Positions 1 to 6,921 of a stretch of DNA of 27,349 nucleotides are shown here, piece after piece. The DNA comes from a virus. Below the pieces are notes generated by a model. It worked only from the letters and a program-made list of their open reading frames with translations, had not been told where the DNA came from and ran no database searches. Within the stretch, counting starts at the first letter, position 1. Every line of letters starts with the position of its first letter. The DNA lies in IMG/VR virus record IMGVR_UViG_3300044655_001163, positions 1-27,349 of that record; one strand, 5' to 3'. The translations under genes were made by a program, and so were the position numbers.

Positions 1-253
1 GTTGCTCAATATCTTCTATTAAGCGGTGTGATGAGCCCCAATAATCTTTCCAGTCTGTTTCTATGACTTCGTGTCGTTTATTTTTCTTGCCTTTTAGAGG
101 TGGTCTCTTTTTGATGGTAGTAAAGTACTTGCGGCCAATATAATCATGACCATTTGTTGTGTTGGTTATTCTATATATAAAGCCATAATAGGTTTGAATA
201 TCCTCAGAGTCAAATATTACACCATTGTACGTCCAAGGATATTCATATGCCAT
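1..253 (-). CDS. GIY-YIG domain protein, 3' end cut by window edge
   Basis: The reading frame begins at the ATG at 253-251 and runs off the left edge, so only the first 84 residues are visible. They begin MAYEYPWTYNGVIF, followed by YGFIYRITN and then DYIGRKYF, which are the two strands of a GIY-YIG nuclease fold (YGFIY ... YIGRK). Next come a basic stretch (KKRPPLKGKKNKR) and DWKDYWGSS. From memory this resembles small GIY-YIG proteins widespread in T4-like marine phages, usually annotated as UvrC-like or putative endonucleases; the match is recalled, not searched. It differs from the NUMOD3-bearing endonuclease at 6893-7546 and shows no NUMOD repeats in the visible part. Only 8 bases separate it from the upstream gene, and no Shine-Dalgarno sequence precedes the ATG. 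A cut site or cellular role cannot be inferred. Confidence 0.75.
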   Translation of the reverse strand, partial: MAYEYPWTYNGVIFDSEDIQTYYGFIYRITNTTNGHDYIGRKYFTTIKKRPPLKGKKNKRHEVIETDWKDYWGSSHRLIEDIEQ

Positions 254-258
254 AAGTC

Positions 259-266
259 TATTTATT
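259..266 (-). promoter_or_regulatory. Late-promoter-like AATAAATA
   Basis: On the minus strand this reads AATAAATA, fitting the NATAAATA late-promoter pattern of T4-like cyanophages (T4: TATAAATA). It overlaps the TAA stop of the 63-aa gene and ends 5 nt before the ATG of the GIY-YIG gene, which has no Shine-Dalgarno sequence. If used, the transcript would start at about the ATG. Chance occurrence in AT-rich DNA is a serious alternative. Confidence 0.35.
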
Positions 267-453
267 TCGTTGCCTTAGCAGCATTTTTCTTCTCTTGAAT
301 TTCTGCACGGCGGGCCTTAGTTAGCTTGCCTAGGTCACCTAAAGCTCCACGAGCACGAGTTCCTGCTGCGCCTACTCCTTTGCCTTCAAATTTCTCATTT
401 TCTGCTAGGTATGCATCATATGCTGCTACGATTTGTTCATGTGTTGTTGCCAT
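262..453 (-). CDS. Small basic histone H1/Hc1-like protein (63 aa)
   Basis: This 63-residue, lysine- and arginine-rich protein starts MATTHEQIVAAYDAYLAE and has the core GVGAAGTRARGALGDLGKL followed by TKARRAEIQEKKNAAK. The pattern (acidic amphipathic helix, then G-x-x-A-A-G-T-R-A-R, then a Lys/Arg/Ala-rich helix) resembles bacterial Hc1 histone H1-like proteins, where a KGNKAAGTRARK-type segment is typical. That suggests a DNA-binding or nucleoid-associated role, perhaps on phage or host DNA. The assignment rests on recalled family patterns. The start is well supported: AGGAG lies 7 bases before the ATG, in the short gap after the upstream 56-aa gene. It is the penultimate visible gene of the minus-strand cluster. 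The overlapping plus-strand frame is a shadow. Confidence 0.75.
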   Translation of the reverse strand: MATTHEQIVAAYDAYLAENEKFEGKGVGAAGTRARGALGDLGKLTKARRAEIQEKKNAAKATK

Positions 454-464
454 TTTACTTCTCC

Positions 465-635
465 TTAGTGTTGTAACATTGCTTGTTTACGAGCAATTTC
501 TTTTGAAATCTTTACTTTGTTTTTCTTTTGTTGCGTTTTTTCTAATAATGCTGTTAGTTGCGTAACGTTAAGCGGACCTAATCTAGGTTTGCCTGTACGT
601 GTCTGCATAGGATTGCCTTTCTTCTTAACTGCCAT
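465..635 (-). CDS. Small basic phage protein of unknown function (56 aa)
   Basis: The frame runs from the ATG at 635-633 to the TAA at 467-465 and encodes 56 residues, starting MAVKKKGNPMQTRTGKPRLG and continuing through LNVTQLTALLEKTQQKKNK to a basic C-terminus. It is very basic, with no cysteines and no membrane segment. The middle (LNVTQLTALLEKT) should be helical. The start is supported by an AAGGAG Shine-Dalgarno sequence overlapping the stop of the upstream radical SAM gene, and by tight spacing on both sides (9 and 11 bases). Similar RxGRPRLGPLN-type small proteins exist in T4-like phages as far as I recall, but no function is known to me. It could be a nucleic-acid-binding accessory protein; that is only a guess from charge. 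Confidence 0.7.
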   Translation of the reverse strand: MAVKKKGNPMQTRTGKPRLGPLNVTQLTALLEKTQQKKNKVKISKEIARKQAMLQH

Positions 636-644
636 AACTGCTCC

Positions 645-1661
645 TTACCATTCTGTTGCGTACGATTGATTTACCACTGCTTTATTACATTTAGTCCTAC
701 ATTCCGACCTGGAGAAAATTTCAAACTCTTCTCGCCAAAATTCGTCAGTTAAGACCTCATTTAATGATCTTTGATTAAGATCGAACTGCTTTTTGCTTAC
801 ATCTAACCACTCGTTGTTGTGTGCGTATCTATTTGCCACCCAACAGCAGGGAAACAAATGTCCTTGACTATTAACAAATAGCCCTTTATTGCCAATACTA
901 CACAACGGAGTTACTTTGCCAAACGTAATCGCTTGGTTATATAATTTTAAATTAGTTTTTGCACCAATGGTGCTTTCTCTACGTTCGTTAAAATGGGTAA
1001 ACACACGTTGAAATCTGTGGTCACTACTAATTAACTCGTCTCTAGGCTGCAGCGAGTCGCCTTCTGGGTATATACTATATACTTTATGGAACTTTGTACT
1101 TAAAGTCAACTGAAATTGATCAAATCCTAGTTCTTTAGCCAACAGCTTCATATCTTCTAGCTTATCTTGATTAAAACTAAAAGCAATGGCATCCCAGGTC
1201 ATATAAACATGGCTACTTCCACGCAAAGTAGTAATGCCTTGTATGATACTAGCCCAATCGCTGTTTACACGATACTGCTCGTTGCTGGCTTGATCCCATC
1301 CGTCTAAACTAAAGTGTACATGATCGTCTTGATCTAATGTCTGACCTAGTCTACTCCACCAATCTATATTCTTATAGCTACCATTGGTAACAATAACAAA
1401 CTTAACTGGCTTTATACTTTTAATATATTCAATGACATCTATTAGATCATGCGCATAGATAGGATCACCATCGTCACCACAGAATGTAATCTTTTCTACA
1501 TTAGACAGTATAAACTCTGGAGTAAAGTTCTTTTTAAAGAACTCTAACCGTAATTCTGTATTGACTAAAGTATCGGGCACTTCTGTGCGAGCACAACGCA
1601 GGCACTTTAATGTACACTTGCTAGATATCTCAATGTGCCAATGCCAGGTTGCTAGTTTCAT
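645..1661 (-). CDS. Radical SAM protein with C-terminal cysteine cluster
   Basis: This 338-aa protein has a radical SAM 4Fe-4S motif near the N-terminus, CTLKCLRC (Cys16, Cys20, Cys23; CX3CX2C), directly after the first beta strand. A GGEP-like turn follows as CGDDGDPIYAHD (residues 61-72). C-terminal cysteines at 254, 272, 273, 321 and 325, in the setting CSIGNKG...GHLFPCCW...CRTKC, resemble the SPASM/twitch region that binds auxiliary Fe-S clusters in peptide- or protein-modifying radical SAM enzymes. The substrate is unknown. The ATG overlaps the end of gene 46 by 4 bases (ATGA), so translation is probably coupled to it, and the 56-aa gene starts 9 bases after the stop. Membership of the superfamily is clear; the subfamily is not, and tRNA, protein and peptide substrates are all possible. 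Confidence 0.88.
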   Translation of the reverse strand: MKLATWHWHIEISSKCTLKCLRCARTEVPDTLVNTELRLEFFKKNFTPEFILSNVEKITFCGDDGDPIYAHDLIDVIEYIKSIKPVKFVIVTNGSYKNIDWWSRLGQTLDQDDHVHFSLDGWDQASNEQYRVNSDWASIIQGITTLRGSSHVYMTWDAIAFSFNQDKLEDMKLLAKELGFDQFQLTLSTKFHKVYSIYPEGDSLQPRDELISSDHRFQRVFTHFNERRESTIGAKTNLKLYNQAITFGKVTPLCSIGNKGLFVNSQGHLFPCCWVANRYAHNNEWLDVSKKQFDLNQRSLNEVLTDEFWREEFEIFSRSECRTKCNKAVVNQSYATEW

Positions 1662-3430
1662 TTTACTTCTACATCATTGTTATAGGTTGTAAACCCATTT
1701 TCTTTTACCACAGTTAAAATATTGTTCACACGACCAGCAAGTTCATCTTTATGCGACACTAACCAAATAGATTTGTTATTCTCTCTAGTCATTTTCTTAA
1801 GGATAGCTAAGGCATTTTCAACACCTGAAGTATCCATGCCCGAATCGACGAGCTCATCAATAAACAATAAGTTAATTGGTTGATATAAACTTTCCCATAC
1901 ATCACGGAATGCCCATGACAAGCTAAGGATAAGTCTATTACGTTCACCACGGCTCAAGTTATCAAAGTCTAACTCTCGTCCCAGTTCTTGTATTTCTACA
2001 CTTAGATCGTTTAGGAACTTAACAGAGTGCGGTAAGCCAATCTTATCTAAGTAGTATCCTAGGCGTGCGTTTAAGTAGCTTAGGTTTTGGTCAATAATAC
2101 GTTTACGTATAAATGAATCTTTGTTTGTTAATAGTTTCAATAAAAACTCTTGATGCTCTTTAACACGCATTAGTTTATTCATTACAGCATAATCAATTTC
2201 AGCCAGGGCTGTGGTCTTCATTTCCTCAATCTGTTCATCGTAAGGATCAGTTTCGGCAATCTTACCTGCTAATTGCCCTTGCAAACTCGCCACAGTACTA
2301 CGGTGATGGATTGCATCTTCTTCTTTATCGTAGAATACTTTTGGTTGTTGACCTAATTCACCTAATTCTTGTTTAGCTATTGTTAACGCTTGTAGATCTG
2401 TTTCGTGCTGGGTATGCAACGTTTGTACTTCACGTAAGCTGATTTCTTTAACTCCTAACATCTCTGAGTGCTTGTCGTCGTGTAGATCTTGTCCACAGCT
2501 ACTACATTTATGATCTCGCAGTAACGCAATGTCGGCTTCTACCTTCTGTATATTTTTAGTTTCGCGGGTTAGGTCTTGATCAGCACGCAGTATCGCCTTA
2601 TCTAAGTCGGCAATGTCTTTACGTGTTTGATTGTAAGTAGTCAATGCCTTGTGTGCTGCAATTTCTGTATCAATATCAAGCTCTAATAAATTATCTAGTG
2701 CAGTTTGTAGTTTGCTTACATCTTCTGTGTGTTTGGTAGTCCACAAGTTTTGTCGACGTTTTAGGCTCTCAATTTGCTCTTGAATACGGCCATTTGCGTC
2801 AGTTATGGCCTTAATATTGAACTCTTCTTGCTGAATTGCATCCTTAGTAGCCTTACCCTGCTCTTTCAGCGAATCTGCCTTTTCACTTAATAATGTAATA
2901 CCAAGTAGTTGTTCGATAATAGTACGTTGATCGTTGGCCTTAAGACTTAAGAACGGCTCAGTGTAGGTATTAAGTGCTACAATATGTTTAAACATATCAT
3001 GGCTCATACCTAGCAAGCGTTCAATTTCGGCTTGCGTTTCACGGCTATCGCCTTGGCTGTTATCATCCTTGGCTTCTTGTTCTTGTTCGCCGATATAGAA
3101 TTTAAGTACATTTGACTTACGACCGCGTTCGATACGATAACTTTCTCCATTCACTTCGAAGTCGATGGTAACCAACATGCCTTTGGCATTAGTTTTATTA
3201 ATTAAGTTATCTTTTTTAATATTTGTAAGTGCTGTGCCATATAAGCCGTACGACAATGCGTTAATGATAGTAGTCTTGCCTGTACCATTGCGTGCCCCGC
3301 TGTCGTCTCCACCTAAGTCAATGTTCTCGCCTAAGACCAAAGTTAGGTCTTGACGATCAAACTCAACGGCTTGTGTAGCATTGCCCACGCTCATAAAGTT
3401 GCGTACTGTTAAATTCTTTATTTTAAACAT
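1658..3430 (-). CDS. 46: Recombination endonuclease subunit gp46 (SbcC/Rad50-like ATPase)
   Basis: A 590-aa SMC-type ATPase and the Rad50 counterpart of the gp46-gp47 complex, which resects double-strand ends for recombination-dependent replication in T4. The motifs appear in the right order: Walker A in GARNGTGKTT (residues 45-54), a long coiled coil with the zinc hook CSSCG (Cys309, Cys312), a coiled-coil return, the ABC signature LSRGERNR (492-499), Walker B LLFIDE (521-526) and the H-loop in WLVSHKDE (His560). Length is close to T4 gp46 (560 aa). Its start overlaps the preceding radical SAM gene by 8 bases and its end overlaps the next radical SAM gene by 4, so it sits between two radical SAM genes. 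Nothing suggests inactivation. This identification is very secure. Confidence 0.97.
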   Translation of the reverse strand: MFKIKNLTVRNFMSVGNATQAVEFDRQDLTLVLGENIDLGGDDSGARNGTGKTTIINALSYGLYGTALTNIKKDNLINKTNAKGMLVTIDFEVNGESYRIERGRKSNVLKFYIGEQEQEAKDDNSQGDSRETQAEIERLLGMSHDMFKHIVALNTYTEPFLSLKANDQRTIIEQLLGITLLSEKADSLKEQGKATKDAIQQEEFNIKAITDANGRIQEQIESLKRRQNLWTTKHTEDVSKLQTALDNLLELDIDTEIAAHKALTTYNQTRKDIADLDKAILRADQDLTRETKNIQKVEADIALLRDHKCSSCGQDLHDDKHSEMLGVKEISLREVQTLHTQHETDLQALTIAKQELGELGQQPKVFYDKEEDAIHHRSTVASLQGQLAGKIAETDPYDEQIEEMKTTALAEIDYAVMNKLMRVKEHQEFLLKLLTNKDSFIRKRIIDQNLSYLNARLGYYLDKIGLPHSVKFLNDLSVEIQELGRELDFDNLSRGERNRLILSLSWAFRDVWESLYQPINLLFIDELVDSGMDTSGVENALAILKKMTRENNKSIWLVSHKDELAGRVNNILTVVKENGFTTYNNDVEVK

Positions 3431-4946
3431 AAGATCTCAAATTTATATACTCGGGAAATACTTCTTCAAACTTTTCGCAGCGATAAGTGTCTTGCATATC
3501 ATTGGATTTAAAAAAATTACCCAATAAATGACTTTGGTCACAAGCATACATATATTGTAACACATCCTTCCACGATGATACAAGATGTTCTGCATCAGAA
3601 ATACTCTCTAACCAATTGATATGATCTAAAATATATTTCTCTGCTTGATCTTTGTATTTTTTTGGTAATACTTGTACATTCATATTATCTGGAATAATCA
3701 TTATACGAAAAGATAGTGCTTTTGCTGGTAGTTGATGTACAGTAATCCACCGATGTTGCAATTTTGGTAAATTAAAAATATTAAGCATATGAACAATGCT
3801 GTTTATTTCAAAATCTACATAATCTTTTACTAGACTATAATTTTTCTCAATATCATCATAGTTAGTTCCGTGTCTTACATAGCCAGCTTGCTTTCCTATT
3901 AGATCAATACTAGCACGAAATATTACGGTACTAAATTGTTTCCAATATTCAATAATATTAAAATTTTTATATGTTAACACTGTAAAATTAGAATTATATG
4001 ACAGCGGTACATCGGTACGTTGATGTTTAATTAATAAATCTAATACTTGATAGTGTTCCGCCATGATCAACGGCTCACCACCAGCAAAATGCACAATATC
4101 TAAATTTGGTATATTATCTTCAACAAATTCTAAAGTATTTTTAAGTTCGGTGGATGATAATTTTAATTCGATAAATTTATTATCGCCAAACAGGGCTGCG
4201 TTCTCGTGTGCAATCCGACTACTATAAGTACTTCCACACATTTTACATTTTAAATTGCAAATATTTGAAAGCCGAATATCTAAATAACGCAATTTAAATT
4301 CTGAAAAAGTACCATCAGGTTTAGTTAGATTAGTTAAATTTTTATAATTTCCCCATTGAGCATTAACTTTTTGCCTACCTGATAAGAGCCCTGCATCTTC
4401 GTTTTTCCAGCACGCTGAACAACTGTCCGGACGTTGGTTTGACAGCATCTGTCTTCTAACTTTTCTCATATTCTCATTATTAGCTATATCAGATAACGGA
4501 CCGTCGGATATATTTCCTAGTGCAAATTTCTCATCAAACTCGCAACATGTGCCCACTTTGCCTTGGGGATTTACAAATACGTGTATCCATGGATACAAGC
4601 ACAACGAGTTAACAGTTGATAGTTGTCGATCAAATACTCCGCCGATAGATTGAATCCTAATATCGTTCTCAAACGGTGCAAAAACATTTTTTGCTAGGTT
4701 AAGTTCGTTGATAATATTTAAATTATTGGTATGTATTATTACAAAAAAATTAGGTATGTCTAACATTGTTAGATATTCTTGTAATTTTAATAAAGACTCA
4801 CCCGCAGTATCGCTGTTTTTATATCGATCGCCGGTGTATCTAATATCTAATGTATAGTTGGTAGGAAATGTATCTAATTTTTCTCTAGATAATACATTGT
4901 ATAACCAGTTATCGCCATTGGTGAGATATTCTGATAAGTTAATCAA
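3423..4946 (-). CDS. Twitch/SPASM-type radical SAM protein, TTG start
   Basis: This 507-aa protein has its radical SAM motif in the middle: CNLKCKMC (Cys230, Cys234, Cys237), followed by a perfect GGEP at 289-292. Before it lies a cysteine-rich module, SLCLYPWIHVFVNPQGKVG (Cys116), then CC (134-135) and CSAC (Cys176, Cys179), like the SPASM/twitch Fe-S domain but placed N-terminally. Such proteins occur in environmental T4-like phages as 'twitch domain-containing radical SAM protein'; their substrate is unknown to me. The start codon is TTG, immediately abutting the TAA of gene 47 (TAATTG). The next in-frame ATG is codon 61, so TTG is likely and implies coupled translation. It overlaps gene 46 by 8 bases. 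It is AT-richer than its neighbours (sampled 60-base lines hold 16-21 G+C, against 25-29 in gene 46), which suggests later acquisition. Confidence 0.88.
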   Translation of the reverse strand: MINLSEYLTNGDNWLYNVLSREKLDTFPTNYTLDIRYTGDRYKNSDTAGESLLKLQEYLTMLDIPNFFVIIHTNNLNIINELNLAKNVFAPFENDIRIQSIGGVFDRQLSTVNSLCLYPWIHVFVNPQGKVGTCCEFDEKFALGNISDGPLSDIANNENMRKVRRQMLSNQRPDSCSACWKNEDAGLLSGRQKVNAQWGNYKNLTNLTKPDGTFSEFKLRYLDIRLSNICNLKCKMCGSTYSSRIAHENAALFGDNKFIELKLSSTELKNTLEFVEDNIPNLDIVHFAGGEPLIMAEHYQVLDLLIKHQRTDVPLSYNSNFTVLTYKNFNIIEYWKQFSTVIFRASIDLIGKQAGYVRHGTNYDDIEKNYSLVKDYVDFEINSIVHMLNIFNLPKLQHRWITVHQLPAKALSFRIMIIPDNMNVQVLPKKYKDQAEKYILDHINWLESISDAEHLVSSWKDVLQYMYACDQSHLLGNFFKSNDMQDTYRCEKFEEVFPEYINLRSYV

Positions 4947-5963
4947 TTATAGATGCCTGTATATATCTAATAGCAAGTTGGGATCATAATGTTCACTGTT
5001 AATATTAGTCAATTGGTTAGTAACAATGGTATCGATGCTTTCGAATTGAATGTTACCTAGTTGTATATCTTGACCAATGTCCATGTTTTTAACAGGGATT
5101 AATGTAAGTTCACGTAGGTTATAAGTGCCCACAAATGTTTCTTTAATAAACGTAGCTTCTTCATAGGTGATATCGATGTCGATATTAACACGACAGTGCA
5201 TCTGCGGTAGTAATAATGTTTCTGGTGTACGTAATACATCGCTTAATCCATAGACACGATACTTAGGTTGATTAGGCCACGCTTTGAATACAGGGTCTTC
5301 GCCCCAGGTAAGTATCATCATACCGCGATCGTCGTCGCCGGCGTCCGCGTAGTTGTGCGGGAAAGCATTGCCAATGTAGGTAATGTTCTTATTAGTTTGA
5401 CGTTTATGGAAGTGTCCGCTAAACATACGATCCACGTGCCCAAAGTGCTCACCACGTAATTCGCCATGCTCTGGCATCTGTACCATAGCATTCATAAAGA
5501 AGTGTGGCAACTCAAAATGGCCAAACATATACTTGGCATTGATCTTAGGAATCTTTTTGTAGTCGTCGCCCACTAGCCAAGGCACAATACTAACATCACC
5601 TTCGCTGTAGAAATCATTTACAATTTCAATATTAGGAATATGTCTAGCCCACTCAGCTGACTGTATATCACGTTTATCTCTATAGTACAGGTCGTGATTA
5701 CCTGGAATAAAGATAACGCGGTCAAAGGCCTTGCCTAACAACTCTAAAGCTGTTAGGCTGTAATTTAAAGTAACGATGTTAATAGCCGCCCTGTTGTTAT
5801 GCCAGTCACCTAGCATAAAACAAGTATCGCACCCTTCTGCCTTTGCTTCTTCAATAAACCACTTAACAAAGTTTAAACAATCATCATTGTGTAGCTGACT
5901 GTTAGACTTTAAGCCAAAGTGAATGTCTGTCAGAACTGCTGCTTTTTTAAATAAATTTGCCAT
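4947..5963 (-). CDS. 47: Recombination endonuclease subunit gp47 (SbcD/Mre11-like)
   Basis: A 338-aa calcineurin-like metallophosphoesterase, the nuclease partner of gp46. The conserved metal-binding blocks are all present: DIH (Asp13, His15), LGDWH (Asp53), GNHD (residues 88-91), GHFE (His149) and SGHFHKRQ (His184, His186). Length matches T4 gp47 (339 aa). In T4 the gp46-gp47 complex trims DNA ends to produce single-stranded DNA for UvsX. The gene follows gp55 after 52 bases and directly abuts the TTG-started radical SAM gene. No Shine-Dalgarno sequence is obvious before the ATG. A TATACT hexamer lies 6 bases upstream of the start codon and might be a host-type -10 element, but no good -35 element is seen, so I do not annotate it. 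Confidence 0.96.
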   Translation of the reverse strand: MANLFKKAAVLTDIHFGLKSNSQLHNDDCLNFVKWFIEEAKAEGCDTCFMLGDWHNNRAAINIVTLNYSLTALELLGKAFDRVIFIPGNHDLYYRDKRDIQSAEWARHIPNIEIVNDFYSEGDVSIVPWLVGDDYKKIPKINAKYMFGHFELPHFFMNAMVQMPEHGELRGEHFGHVDRMFSGHFHKRQTNKNITYIGNAFPHNYADAGDDDRGMMILTWGEDPVFKAWPNQPKYRVYGLSDVLRTPETLLLPQMHCRVNIDIDITYEEATFIKETFVGTYNLRELTLIPVKNMDIGQDIQLGNIQFESIDTIVTNQLTNINSEHYDPNLLLDIYRHL

Positions 5964-6015
5964 ATGTTTAGTATACGTGAATCTAAGGTTAAAAGTCTAA
6001 TTTATGATAGCCAAA

Positions 6016-6921
6016 TTACTCGTCAGCACCCCAACCACCGCCACCACCCCAATCACCCTGGCGAGTGTAGCTTGGTGTGTAATTGTTCATCTCTAAGATA
6101 TCGTCACGAATGTTTTGATTGCGCTTCTCAATGTTTAGAACACGTGTAAAGCTATTAGTAATGGCCGCTGTATAATAAGCAAATGGATTTTGTGATTTAG
6201 CTTCATCAAACTGTAGGCCAATCTGCGATAGTTGCAGTAATGCTTGACTACGCATTTCATCGTTATAGGTATAACCGCGCCAGTTGCTACGAGTAGCATA
6301 GCGTTCACATAGTTTAATAAACATGTGTGCGAGCTTGTTAGTCATGTTGCCGTGGTCTTTGCTAAACTTGCCTTTTTCTAAATCGCCCTTCCAGTGGCTT
6401 TTACCTACTAGATAAGGTTTATTATCTACGTCAACCTTATAATGTTGGAACGGAGGGAAATTGCACTTAGTATATTTTGCAGGTGCTTTAACCTGCATGC
6501 TAGGATCATCGTACTCTGTTTCAAACGTATCGTCATCTTCCATCTCTTCTCGAAGTTTGTCGTCTGCTTTCTTTTGTTTAGCTTCATCAATTGGTATATG
6601 ATCCCAAGTCATAACCCGAAATACTACGTCTGTGCTTGGGGTATCTTTTAAAGGAGCAGCATATTCATCTAACTTCTTTTTAATGCCGTTTAATAAATCA
6701 ACTTCTTGGGCTTCTTTTGCCAGTCGTTCTATACGTGAACTGCGAGCTTCTGCAATGATTTTCCTAGTAATTTTGTCAGTACCGTAGATAATCATGTCGT
6801 AGTCTTTATAGCTAGGGTCTATGTAACTACAAAATGTTGACTTACTTTTATGAATTTCCTTTAGAATATCTTTATTATTTAAATAGTTAACTTTACGAAT
6901 TTTGATTCCCCTTATTTTCAT
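6016..6921 (-). CDS. 55: Late-transcription sigma factor gp55
   Basis: The C-terminal half (MTNKLAHMFIKLCERYAT, NWRGYTYNDEMRSQALLQ, QNPFAYYTAAITNSFTRV, LNIEKRNQNIRDD) matches the conserved sigma region 2-like core of gp55 in T4-like phages; gp55 directs host RNA polymerase to late promoters. The N-terminus (KVNYLNNKDILKEI) lines up with T4 gp55 (KYNYVNNKELLQAI). At about 301 aa it is much longer than T4 gp55 (185 aa) because of an acidic, Lys-rich insertion between those parts. The tail ends GDWGGGGGWGADE, with no T4-like DFLYE clamp-binding motif. The start given is the ATG at 6921-6919, inside the end of the homing endonuclease gene. The ancestral start position is seven codons further in, where an ATT (6900-6898) follows AAGGGG at good spacing. 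The true start is uncertain; the identity is not. Confidence 0.92.
   Translation of the reverse strand: MKIRGIKIRKVNYLNNKDILKEIHKSKSTFCSYIDPSYKDYDMIIYGTDKITRKIIAEARSSRIERLAKEAQEVDLLNGIKKKLDEYAAPLKDTPSTDVVFRVMTWDHIPIDEAKQKKADDKLREEMEDDDTFETEYDDPSMQVKAPAKYTKCNFPPFQHYKVDVDNKPYLVGKSHWKGDLEKGKFSKDHGNMTNKLAHMFIKLCERYATRSNWRGYTYNDEMRSQALLQLSQIGLQFDEAKSQNPFAYYTAAITNSFTRVLNIEKRNQNIRDDILEMNNYTPSYTRQGDWGGGGGWGADE

Noticed and set aside
326-565. 79-aa plus-strand frame with hydrophobic end resembling a membrane protein
   Set aside because: It lies antisense to the two well-supported small minus-strand genes, both of which have good ribosome sites. The hydrophobicity is the complement of Lys-rich coding sequence.
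3436-3447. TATAAATT on the minus strand before gene 46 as a late promoter
   Set aside because: The last base departs from the late consensus and the sequence is inside the AT-rich radical SAM coding region; gene 46 is better explained as coupled to the preceding gene.
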